A DNA stretch of 6,234 nt from positions 1 to 6,234 of the forward strand of contig JAHEIJ010000137.1 in the NCBI GenBank assembly GCA_024639445.1, written 5' to 3'. A program made the position numbers and the translations under genes. A model generated the notes under the pieces. The model saw only the letters and a program-made list of their open reading frames with translations, searched no databases and was not told the origin of the DNA. Below, one piece after another: positions 1 to 6,067 of this stretch (the first letter of the stretch is position 1; each line of letters starts with the position of its first letter). Source of the stretch: Gammaproteobacteria bacterium (GTDB lineage: Bacteria > Pseudomonadota > Gammaproteobacteria > UBA6429 > Thiohalophilaceae).

Positions 1-1101
1 TTCGATGCGTCGCTGCATCAATACCAGTTTGCGGCGGTACGGCTCTGTTTTGTACTGCTCGGGTTTGTTGGTAAAAGTCTCCGGCATGTCAGCCTCATCC
101 CTTGCCAGGCTGGCCAGCATACCTTCAGATGGCTGAACAAAATCAGTTGAGAGTGTCAGAATCTTTTGTAGTGCCTTGATACGGCCATAATATTCAAGCA
201 GGACTTCACGAGATTGAAGTCTGACTGCAGTGGCGGTGGTTTCCGGTTTGACGAACGGGTTACCATCGCGATCGCCACCGATCCAGGAGCCAAAGCGAAT
301 AAAGCTTGGGACTTTAATTTCCGATGCATCATGATCAGTGCCATAAGTCCGGTGAATCGCGTTTTCCAGATAACGGTAGGTTTCGGGTACCGAGGCAAAC
401 AGGCACTCACGAAAATAATAAAGGCCATTGCTGACTTCGTCGATGACTTTCAGCTTGCTGATCCGTACCTCATTGGATTCATACAGGATACGAATGTGGC
501 GTTCCAGCTTTGCCTCGATGTCATCTTTCTGGATGCGTGAAAGACGTGTAGCTTCCAGATCTTCACTGATGATAAAAATCCGTCGCAATGCTTCCAGGGT
601 GGTTCGCCGTTTTGATTCGGTGGGGTGGGCGGTAAAGACCGGGATATAGGCCAGGTGATCCAGTAAGGATTGCACCTGTTCGGCGGAAATACCCTCCTGG
701 TAGAACTCACGCATGGTGGCATCAAATGAACCCACCCATAACGGACCATCGCGACTGACTTCACGACGGCGTTGTTTATGTTGATAAGCCTCTTCGGCGA
801 TATTCACCAGGCTGAAGTAAATGCTAAAGGAACGCACGACATGGGCAAGGGACTCCGGGTCCAGTGACTCAACCAGTGCCGCAAGACGCTGGCGTTTGCG
901 GAGATCATCCGCTTTGAGCAGACTAATATGACCTTTACGCAAGGTTTCCACAGCATTAAATACTTTGTCACCGGCATGATCGTGCAATATCTGGCCAAGA
1001 ATATTGCCAAACAGTTTGACGCGGGACCGCAGACGTTTGTCATCAGGCAGAGGACGATCCAACAGACGGTTGGAAGGGGTAATTTTTACTTCAGCATTCA
1101 T
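1..1101 (-). CDS. ppc: Phosphoenolpyruvate carboxylase, N-terminal part (partial at window edge)
   Basis: PEP carboxylase adds bicarbonate to phosphoenolpyruvate to make oxaloacetate, the anaplerotic feed of the TCA cycle, in the cytoplasm. The reverse strand is open without a stop from 1101 to base 1 (367 codons). It contains VFTAHPTESKRRT with the catalytic histidine at residue 159 (equivalent to E. coli His138), and SWIGGDRDGNPFV at residues 272-284, both PEPC hallmarks. The family is usually about 880-940 residues, so over half the protein, including the second catalytic histidine region, lies outside the window. The ATG at 1101 is fixed by an in-frame TGA at 1105-1107 directly upstream; the protein begins MNAEVKITPSN. 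Upstream AAGAAAC is only a weak ribosome binding site. The N-terminus is about 20 residues longer than in E. coli up to the first histidine. The gene is divergent from queA and lies downstream of tRNA-Leu on the same strand. Family assignment is firm. Confidence 0.96.
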   Translation of the reverse strand, partial: MNAEVKITPSNRLLDRPLPDDKRLRSRVKLFGNILGQILHDHAGDKVFNAVETLRKGHISLLKADDLRKRQRLAALVESLDPESLAHVVRSFSIYFSLVNIAEEAYQHKQRRREVSRDGPLWVGSFDATMREFYQEGISAEQVQSLLDHLAYIPVFTAHPTESKRRTTLEALRRIFIISEDLEATRLSRIQKDDIEAKLERHIRILYESNEVRISKLKVIDEVSNGLYYFRECLFASVPETYRYLENAIHRTYGTDHDASEIKVPSFIRFGSWIGGDRDGNPFVKPETTATAVRLQSREVLLEYYGRIKALQKILTLSTDFVQPSEGMLASLARDEADMPETFTNKPEQYKTEPYRRKLVLMQRRIE

Positions 1102-1134
1102 GAATCAGTTTCTTGATGATTGTCAGAACTCCCA

Positions 1135-1140
1135 ATTATA
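1135..1140 (-). promoter_or_regulatory. Candidate -10 element for ppc
   Basis: Read on the minus strand, these bases are a perfect TATAAT, 33 bases upstream of the ppc ATG, which would give a 5' leader of roughly 27 bases. No good -35 hexamer sits 16-18 bases further upstream (a 17-base spacer gives ACGCGT), and there is no TGn extension. The promoter therefore rests on the -10 alone, or needs an activator. A small inverted repeat, GCGTG-A-CACGC at 1151-1161, lies where an activator or repressor could bind; that role is a guess. I see no other feature in the 1102-1219 gap. Confidence 0.35.
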
Positions 1141-1219
1141 CCTGACCAAAGCGTGACACGCGTCCCTTGACGACAGTCTGATGATATGGTTTGGGCAAAC
1201 GGGAATAATAAATAATAAA

Positions 1220-1304
1220 TGGTAGCCGAGGTCGGACTCGAACCGACACGCCCGAAGGCACAGCATTTTGAGTGCTGCGTGTCTACCAATTCCACCACTC
1301 GGCC
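1220..1304 (-). tRNA. tRNA-Leu, anticodon CAA
   Basis: The minus strand folds as a class II tRNA of 85 bases. The acceptor stem is GGCCGAG with CTCGGCT, closed by a G1-U72 wobble, followed by discriminator A and an encoded CCA at 1222-1220. The anticodon stem CAGCA/TGCTG encloses the loop CTCAAAA, so the anticodon is CAA (bases 1270-1268), which reads UUG. The variable arm is long, as expected for leucine, with stem GCC-TTCG-GGC. The T arm is GTCGG-TTCGAGT-CCGAC. The D region contains GGAATTGGTAGA, typical of leucine tRNAs. No hairpin plus T-run terminator follows the 3' end, so transcripts may run on towards ppc, which starts 118 bases downstream. Confidence 0.97.
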
Positions 1305-1319
1305 AATACGAAGGCGCCT

Positions 1320-1348
1320 ATTATAGGTAGCTCGCATGGTGTTGTAAA
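1320..1348 (-). promoter_or_regulatory. Strong sigma70-type promoter for tRNA-Leu
   Basis: On the minus strand, TTTACA (1348-1343) and TATAAT (1325-1320) are separated by exactly 17 bases, close to the sigma70 consensus. The bases after the -10 are GC-rich (GGCGCC at 1318-1313), the kind of discriminator found in stable-RNA promoters under stringent control by ppGpp. Initiation about seven bases after the -10 would leave a leader of some 9 bases before the tRNA. The -35 box ends only 25 bases before the queA start codon, so this promoter occupies most of the queA upstream region. Confidence 0.75.
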
Positions 1349-1373
1349 AGCCAAACTGCTATGCTCGCGCGCC

Positions 1374-2483
1374 ATGCGACGCAGTGATTTCCAGTTTGAG
1401 TTGCCATCTGAGCTGATTGCCCAGCATCCGACCGAGCAGCGGCCGGCGAGCCGCCTGTTGCAGCTACAGGCCGATACGGGACAGATCACGGACCTGCAGT
1501 TCAGTGATTTCCCTTCTCTGTTGCAGCCGGGTGACCTGCTGGTATTGAACGACACGCGGGTGATTCCGGCTCGATTATTGGGTCAAAAAGACAGCGGCGG
1601 CAAGGTCGAGGTGTTGGTGGAGCGCTTGCTTGGCCACGATGAGCTACTGGCACATGTCCGGGCAAGCAAGTCACCCAGGCCGGGGCGTCAATTACTCTTT
1701 GATGACGGGGTAGTGGCAGAAGTTGTCAGGCGTGAGGGTGATTTTTTCGTCCTGAAGTTCAGCGACGGGGATCAGCCTGAAGCCGATGTGACGGCGATCC
1801 TGGATCGGCTGGGTCACATGCCCCTACCGCCCTATATTGAACGTGAAGATATCAAGACGGATCGAGAACGGTATCAGACCGTTTATGCCCGCGAGCATGG
1901 TGCAGTTGCGGCACCCACCGCCGGTTTGCATTTTGATGAAGCCATGTTGCAAAACATCGAGCGTCAGGGCGTGGAGATTGTTTTTGTCACATTGCATGTG
2001 GGTGCCGGCACGTTTCAACCGGTACGGGTCGATGATATCGATGAACACCAGATGCATTCGGAGTGGATGCATCTCAATGAAGAGGTATTGCAGGCTGTCA
2101 GCAAAACCCGGGCACGCGGCGGACGTGTTATCGCCGTGGGAACGACCAGTGTGCGTTGTCTGGAAACCGCTGCCCAGGCTGGCGAGCTCGCGGCCTATAC
2201 TGGCGAGACGGATATTTTTATCACCCCGGGTTATCATTTTCGGGTCGTCGATGCGTTGCTGACCAATTTTCATCTATCCGAATCAACCCTGTTGATGCTG
2301 GTCAGTGCGTTTGCGGGTCATGACAATATCATGCGTGCCTATCGGCATGCCGTGGCTGAGCGTTATCGCTTTTTCAGCTATGGTGATGCGATGTTCATTA
2401 ACACCAAAGGGACGAGTGACGAGGGACGAGGGACGAGGGACGAGGGACGAGGAAAAGAATTAAGAGGCGAGTGTGAAATTTGA
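1374..2483 (+). CDS. queA: S-adenosylmethionine:tRNA ribosyltransferase-isomerase
   Basis: QueA transfers and isomerises the ribosyl moiety of S-adenosylmethionine onto preQ1 in tRNA, giving epoxyqueuosine, the penultimate step of queuosine synthesis in the cytoplasm. Family motifs seen: NDTRVIPARL (residues 59-68), PTAGLHF (181-187), VTLHVGAGTFQPVR, VGTTSVR (255-261) and NFHLSESTLLML from residue 298, where E. coli has NFHLPKSTLLML. The ATG at 1374 gives MRRSDFQFELP, matching the E. coli N-terminus. The frame stays open upstream into the tRNA gene but offers no ATG there. No Shine-Dalgarno sequence precedes the start. The protein is 369 residues against 356 in E. coli. The family-like part ends near MFI (340-342); the rest is a charged low-complexity tail (from N343) largely translated from the GGGACGA array. 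The stop at 2481-2483 overlaps tgt by 11 bases, suggesting translational coupling. Confidence 0.97.
   Translation: MRRSDFQFELPSELIAQHPTEQRPASRLLQLQADTGQITDLQFSDFPSLLQPGDLLVLNDTRVIPARLLGQKDSGGKVEVLVERLLGHDELLAHVRASKSPRPGRQLLFDDGVVAEVVRREGDFFVLKFSDGDQPEADVTAILDRLGHMPLPPYIEREDIKTDRERYQTVYAREHGAVAAPTAGLHFDEAMLQNIERQGVEIVFVTLHVGAGTFQPVRVDDIDEHQMHSEWMHLNEEVLQAVSKTRARGGRVIAVGTTSVRCLETAAQAGELAAYTGETDIFITPGYHFRVVDALLTNFHLSESTLLMLVSAFAGHDNIMRAYRHAVAERYRFFSYGDAMFINTKGTSDEGRGTRDEGRGKELRGECEI
2409..2452 (+). repeat. GGGACGA heptanucleotide tandem array, about 6.3 copies
   Basis: Six consecutive seven-base units run from 2409 to 2450: GGGACGA, GTGACGA, then four exact GGGACGA, followed by a partial GG. 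The array lies inside the last codons of queA and ends 20 bases before the tgt start codon. Because seven is not a multiple of three, the three reading frames cycle and the peptide repeats every 21 bases, with units such as GTRDEGR. Loss or gain of one unit would change the QueA tail and its stop codon. There are no spacers, so this is a simple-sequence repeat and not a CRISPR. Confidence 0.95.
2462..2467 (+). promoter_or_regulatory. Ribosome binding site that fixes the tgt GTG start
   Basis: AAGAGG lies five bases before GTG at 2473. The GTG at 2471 is out of the tgt frame and is followed at once by TGA, so it is not the start. Beginning at 2473 gives an N-terminus (MKFEVLNHQG) that aligns with E. 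coli Tgt (MKFELDTTDG). Confidence 0.7.
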
Positions 2484-3684
2484 AGTTTTAAATCATCAGG
2501 GCGCGGCACGGCGGGGACGTTTGACCTTTGAGCGTGGCACGGTGGAAACCCCGGTGTTCATGCCGGTGGGAACCTATGGCACGGTCAAGGCCATGACCCC
2601 GGAGGAATTGCGTGAGGTTGGAGCAGAAATTATTCTGGGCAATACCTTCCATCTCATGCTCCGGCCGGGCACGGAGGTCGTCCAGGCCCATGGGGATCTG
2701 CATGACTTTATGCATTGGGACGGCCCCATCCTGACGGACTCGGGGGGCTTCCAGGTGTGGTCGTTGGGGAGGAGCGATGCACAGGGAGGTGCGAGTGCCG
2801 TAGGAGTCACGACTGCAGGGATGCAGGAGTTAGAACAAAGCAGGAAGCCGGAGTCGAGGATGCCGAGCGCGGCAAAGATTAGCGAAGAGGGAGTACGCTT
2901 CAATTCACCGGTGGATGGCGAGAAGGTCTTCCTGGGGCCGGAAGAATCCATCGCGGTGCAACATGCCCTCGGTTCCGACATCATCATGATTTTTGATGAA
3001 TGTACGCCTTATCCGGCCACCGAGCAGGAAGCGCGCGACTCCATGGAATTGTCACTGCGTTGGGCGGCACGCAGTAAACAAGCTCACGGGGATCATGCTT
3101 CGGCCTTGTTCGGCATTGTGCAGGGCGGCATGTATCCATCCTTGCGTGAGATATCCTTGCAAGGTCTGACGGAAATCGGCTTTGATGGCTATGCCATCGG
3201 TGGTCTATCGGTGGGCGAGCCAAAAGAGGAGATGCTGCATATTCTGGATACACTCATGCCGTCAATGCCCCAGGACAAACCCCGTTACCTCATGGGCGTG
3301 GGGACACCGGAGGATCTGGTAGATGCCGTGCGACGCGGCGTGGATATGTTTGACTGCGTGCTGCCCACCCGCAACGCGCGTAACGGTTATTTGTTTACCT
3401 CGACGGGTATGATTCGAATCCGCAACAGCCAATTCCAGCGGGACACCCGGCCACTGGATGAGCATTGTGACTGCTACACATGCCGGAATTACAGCCGGGC
3501 CTACTTGCGGCATCTGGACAAGGCAGGCGAAATTCTGGGCTCGCGCCTGAATACCATTCATAACCTCTATTATTATCAGAAACTTATGCGTGCTTTACGG
3601 AATGCCATTGCCACCGGAGGGTTGGAGGATTTCGTGGCGGATTTTTATGCCAGACGCGCCCAAGACGCGCCGCCTGTGTCATAA
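2473..3684 (+). CDS. tgt: tRNA-guanine transglycosylase with an internal insert
   Basis: Tgt swaps guanine-34 for preQ1 in tRNAs for Asp, Asn, His and Tyr, supplying the substrate of QueA. All key residues are present: Asp89 in TDSGGFQ, nucleophile Asp294 in DMFDCV (E. coli Asp264), and zinc ligands Cys332, Cys334, Cys337 and His363 in CDCYTC...TIHN. The protein is 403 residues against 375 in E. coli. Nearly all of the difference is one insert: between SLG (97-99) and KISEEGV (from Lys135) there are 35 residues where E. coli has three. The rest aligns closely to the C-terminus, so the gene is probably functional. The GTG start is supported by AAGAGG five bases upstream. It overlaps queA by 11 bases and is followed 65 bases later by yajC, in which I see no clear terminator or promoter. 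Confidence 0.97.
   Translation: MKFEVLNHQGAARRGRLTFERGTVETPVFMPVGTYGTVKAMTPEELREVGAEIILGNTFHLMLRPGTEVVQAHGDLHDFMHWDGPILTDSGGFQVWSLGRSDAQGGASAVGVTTAGMQELEQSRKPESRMPSAAKISEEGVRFNSPVDGEKVFLGPEESIAVQHALGSDIIMIFDECTPYPATEQEARDSMELSLRWAARSKQAHGDHASALFGIVQGGMYPSLREISLQGLTEIGFDGYAIGGLSVGEPKEEMLHILDTLMPSMPQDKPRYLMGVGTPEDLVDAVRRGVDMFDCVLPTRNARNGYLFTSTGMIRIRNSQFQRDTRPLDEHCDCYTCRNYSRAYLRHLDKAGEILGSRLNTIHNLYYYQKLMRALRNAIATGGLEDFVADFYARRAQDAPPVS
2770..2874 (+). other. In-frame insert within tgt, roughly 32 extra codons
   Basis: Residues 100-134 of Tgt replace a three-residue link (DIR in E. coli) between the strand after TDSGGFQ and the conserved KISEEGV. The insert is purine-rich and encodes a Gly/Ala/Ser-rich stretch (DAQGGASAVGVTTAG) followed by a charged stretch (ELEQSRKPESR). 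All three AGG arginine codons in tgt (2770, 2842, 2857) fall inside it; every other arginine codon is CGN except one AGA near the end. It contains two short hairpins and about nine GGA triplets. The boundaries are set by protein comparison from memory and may be off by a few codons. It could be a repeat-element insertion or an expanded loop. Confidence 0.8.
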
Positions 3685-3749
3685 TACCGCCGCTTAAAAG
3701 CAACCCGCTTATTACGAATTTTCAAACGACAAAGAGAAAAGGTAATTCA

Positions 3750-4091
3750 ATGAGCTTTCTGATTTCTGATGCATACGCTGAAGCGGCACCGGCAGCCTCA
3801 CAGGGTGATCCGCTATCTTCGCTGATTTTCTTTGGCGGTTTTATCCTGATTTTCTATTTCATCCTGATTCGGCCCCAGCAGAAACGCGCCAAGGAACACC
3901 GCAATCTGGTTTCCGCACTGGCGAAGGGCGATGAAGTCGTGACCAATGGAGGTATCCTCGGCAAGGTCACGGATGTGGGTGATGAATATATCAGTGTCGA
4001 ACTGGCAGATAACGTCACCGTGCGATTACAAAAACAGGCTGTTGCCACCGTGTTGCCAAAAGGCAGCCTCAAAGCCGCCGGCGAAAAATAA
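3750..4091 (+). CDS. yajC: Sec translocon accessory subunit YajC
   Basis: YajC is a small inner-membrane protein found with SecD and SecF in the accessory complex of the SecYEG translocon; it is not essential in E. coli. The product is 113 residues (E. coli about 110). A short N-terminal segment is followed by one membrane helix at about residues 22-40, the family signature RPQQKRAKEH (41-50), and the conserved GDEVVTNGGILGKV (60-73) of the cytoplasmic domain. The ATG at 3750 has a good AAAAGG site (3737-3742) seven bases upstream. It lies between tgt and secD, as in E. coli. The 65 bases before it hold no clear promoter, so it is probably transcribed from upstream. Confidence 0.96.
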   Translation: MSFLISDAYAEAAPAASQGDPLSSLIFFGGFILIFYFILIRPQQKRAKEHRNLVSALAKGDEVVTNGGILGKVTDVGDEYISVELADNVTVRLQKQAVATVLPKGSLKAAGEK

Positions 4092-4112
4092 CTAAAGTAA
4101 TAAAAGTGTTAA

Positions 4113-4132
4113 GCGGAGCCGGCAGGCTCCGC
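4113..4132 (+). promoter_or_regulatory. GC-rich hairpin between yajC and secD
   Basis: GCGGAGCC and GGCTCCGC form a perfect 8-base-pair stem around the tetraloop GGCA, starting 21 bases after the yajC stop. No T-run follows, so it is unlikely to be a simple intrinsic terminator. A transcript-stability, processing or partial attenuation role is possible but not shown by the sequence. Confidence 0.7.
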
Positions 4133-4140
4133 GACACAGT

Positions 4141-4156
4141 CGTTGTGTGCACAACG
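4141..4156 (+). promoter_or_regulatory. Second inverted repeat ahead of secD
   Basis: CGTTGTG and CACAACG are perfect 7-base arms separated by TG; as RNA this would be a 6-pair stem with loop GTGC. It begins eight bases after the preceding hairpin and ends 34 bases before the secD start. It could be an operator or a leader hairpin. It is too far upstream to hide the secD ribosome binding site by itself. Confidence 0.6.
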
Positions 4157-4190
4157 CAATGAGCAAAACCATCAAACGAGATACTCCAGC

Positions 4191-6047
4191 ATGTTGAATC
4201 GCTATCCGCTGTGGAAATACCTTTTAATCCTGGTTGTGTTGGTCGTCGGGACCATCTATGCACTGCCTAACCTGTACGGTTCTGATCCGGCCATCCAGAT
4301 TTCCGCCACTCGCACTACCCAGGTCGATAACAGTACCTATTCACAAGTACAGAACCTGCTGCAGGGTAATCAGGTTCCGGTGCGCAGCATTGTGCTGGAT
4401 GACAAGGGTCTACTGGTGCGTTTCGAAAATATCGAGGACCAGCTAAAAAGTAATGAGCTGATCCGCAATATGCTGGGTGAGGACTATACCGTCGCCTTGA
4501 ACCTGGCCAGCGCGGCCCCGGCCTGGCTGGAAAACATCAATGCCAAGCCCATGTATCTGGGGCTCGATTTGCGCGGGGGCCTGCACTTCCTGATGGAGGT
4601 GGATACCGAAACCGTAATGAAGCAAGCCTACGAGCGTTATGTTAACGATTTACGAGGCTTGTTACGCAGCAATAAGGTTCGCTATCTCACCATTAGCCAG
4701 CGAGGTGAGGCACTCGAGTTGAAATTCCGCGACAGTGAAAACCGCGATAAAGCAGGGGATGTCATTCGTCGTGAATTCCGTGAACTGGAACTCACCGATA
4801 CCGAAGAAGGCGCCACCTTCCTGCTGCGCGCCAGCCTGAGTGAACCGGCGATCCGGGAGATCAAAAAAGGCGCCCTGCAACAGAACATCACGACATTGCG
4901 CAACCGGGTGAACGAACTGGGTGTGGCCGAACCGGTGATTCAGCAACAGGGCGATGATCGTATTGTGGTGCAACTCCCCGGCATTCAGGACAGCGCCCGC
5001 GCCAAGGAGATTCTTAGCGCCACGGCCACCCTGGAATTTCGATTGGTGGCAGTCGAACAGAGTGTGCAGGAGGCCCTGGCCGGTAAAGTGCCAGCAGGCA
5101 CACGCTTATATAAAGAACGTAACGGTAATCCGATTCTGCTTAAAAAGCGCGTCATCATTACCGGGGACCGCATCACCCATGCCAACTCCGGTTTCGACCA
5201 GGATTCAGCCAGTCCGGCGGTATTCATTAATCTGGATGGCGCCGGTGCCAAGGCGATGGGAAAAACCACCAAGGAAAATCTTGGCAAGCCCATGGCGGTG
5301 GTATTCATTGAGCACAAGAGCGACACCAAAAAGATTAATGGCGAGCTGGTGACCAAGACTCGCAAGGTGGAAGAGGTCATTAACGTAGCGACTATCCAGG
5401 GTGTGTTCAGCAAGCGTTTCCAGATTACCGGCCTCGACAGCGTGAATGAAGCCCGCGACCTGGCACTATTACTCCGCGCCGGCGCCCTGGCGGCACCGAT
5501 TCGTATCGTTGAAGAGCGTACTATCGGGCCCACTCTGGGAGCAGATAATATTAAACAGGGTACCCGCTCAGTGGTCATCGGCATGCTGTTTGTAGTGGTG
5601 TTCATGGTGATCTGGTATCGCGGTTTCGGCCTGGTGGCCGATACAGCACTGCTTGTGAACCTGGTGCTGATTGTGGCCGTCCTTTCCATGTTGCAGGCGA
5701 CCCTGACATTGCCGGGCATCGCCGGGATTGTCCTGACCGTGGGTATGGCAGTGGATGCCAATGTGCTGATCTTCGAGCGTATTCGCGAGGAACTGCGTAA
5801 CGGCAATACGCCGCAATCGAGTATCAATGCGGGTTATGAAAAGGCCCTGTCCACCATTGCTGATGCCAATATCACTACGCTGATTGCCGCAGTGGTGTTG
5901 TTTATTTTTGGTACCGGTCCGATTAAAGGCTTTGCGATTACCCTGTCTATCGGCATTGTGACTTCCATGTTTACCGCCATCATGGGTACGCGCGCCATCG
6001 TGAATTTATTTGTCGCGGGTCGCAAGATCAACAAACTGTCCATTTAA
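4191..6047 (+). CDS. secD: Protein translocase subunit SecD
   Basis: SecD pairs with SecF in the inner membrane and uses the proton motive force to help pull exported proteins into the periplasm after SecA-driven translocation. The ATG at 4191 gives MLNRYPLWKY, identical to the E. coli N-terminus, and a length of 618 residues (E. coli 615); the in-frame TTG at 4143 would add 16 non-conserved residues. Seen in order: a membrane helix (about 9-27); a large periplasmic region with MYLGLDLRGGLHFLMEVD (121-138), then LRNRVNELGVAEPV and LPGIQDSARAKEIL; RAGALAAPIRIVEERTIGPT; and five C-terminal helices (about 461-477, 484-503, 508-529, 560-578, 580-606). Asp522 in AVDANVLIFERI matches E. coli Asp519, implicated in proton movement. 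The ribosome binding site is weak (GAG at 4178-4180). secF follows 20 bases after the stop. Confidence 0.98.
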   Translation: MLNRYPLWKYLLILVVLVVGTIYALPNLYGSDPAIQISATRTTQVDNSTYSQVQNLLQGNQVPVRSIVLDDKGLLVRFENIEDQLKSNELIRNMLGEDYTVALNLASAAPAWLENINAKPMYLGLDLRGGLHFLMEVDTETVMKQAYERYVNDLRGLLRSNKVRYLTISQRGEALELKFRDSENRDKAGDVIRREFRELELTDTEEGATFLLRASLSEPAIREIKKGALQQNITTLRNRVNELGVAEPVIQQQGDDRIVVQLPGIQDSARAKEILSATATLEFRLVAVEQSVQEALAGKVPAGTRLYKERNGNPILLKKRVIITGDRITHANSGFDQDSASPAVFINLDGAGAKAMGKTTKENLGKPMAVVFIEHKSDTKKINGELVTKTRKVEEVINVATIQGVFSKRFQITGLDSVNEARDLALLLRAGALAAPIRIVEERTIGPTLGADNIKQGTRSVVIGMLFVVVFMVIWYRGFGLVADTALLVNLVLIVAVLSMLQATLTLPGIAGIVLTVGMAVDANVLIFERIREELRNGNTPQSSINAGYEKALSTIADANITTLIAAVVLFIFGTGPIKGFAITLSIGIVTSMFTAIMGTRAIVNLFVAGRKINKLSI

Positions 6048-6067
6048 TTTTGATGTGAAATTCAGTT

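Noticed and set aside
214..540. Forward open frame of 108 codons at the left end
   Set aside because: It is antisense to ppc, whose uninterrupted frame with PEPC motifs explains the region.
1220..1304. tRNA-Leu as an integration site for a mobile element
   Set aside because: No integrase, no direct repeat of the tRNA 3' end and no foreign gene nearby in the window.
1220..1304. tRNA next to queA and tgt as their modification substrate
   Set aside because: Queuosine is placed only in GUN anticodons (Asp, Asn, His, Tyr); this tRNA has CAA.
1272..1373. Upstream extension of queA into the tRNA region
   Set aside because: No ATG in that stretch, it overlaps the tRNA-Leu gene, and the QueA family N-terminus begins at the ATG at 1374.
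2409..2452. GGGACGA array as a CRISPR
   Set aside because: The units are contiguous seven-base repeats with no spacers.
2770..2874. Frameshift pair or disrupted tgt
   Set aside because: The frame is continuous and every catalytic and zinc-binding residue is present downstream, so the gene is intact with an in-frame insert.
4113..4132. Intrinsic terminator after yajC
   Set aside because: The stem is strong but the following bases (GACACAGT) contain no T-run, and secD needs read-through if it shares the operon transcript.
4985..5827. Long reverse-strand open frame of 280 codons opposite secD
   Set aside because: It lies entirely antisense to well-conserved secD, its translation is low-complexity and Ser/Thr/Arg-rich, and it has no recognisable motif.
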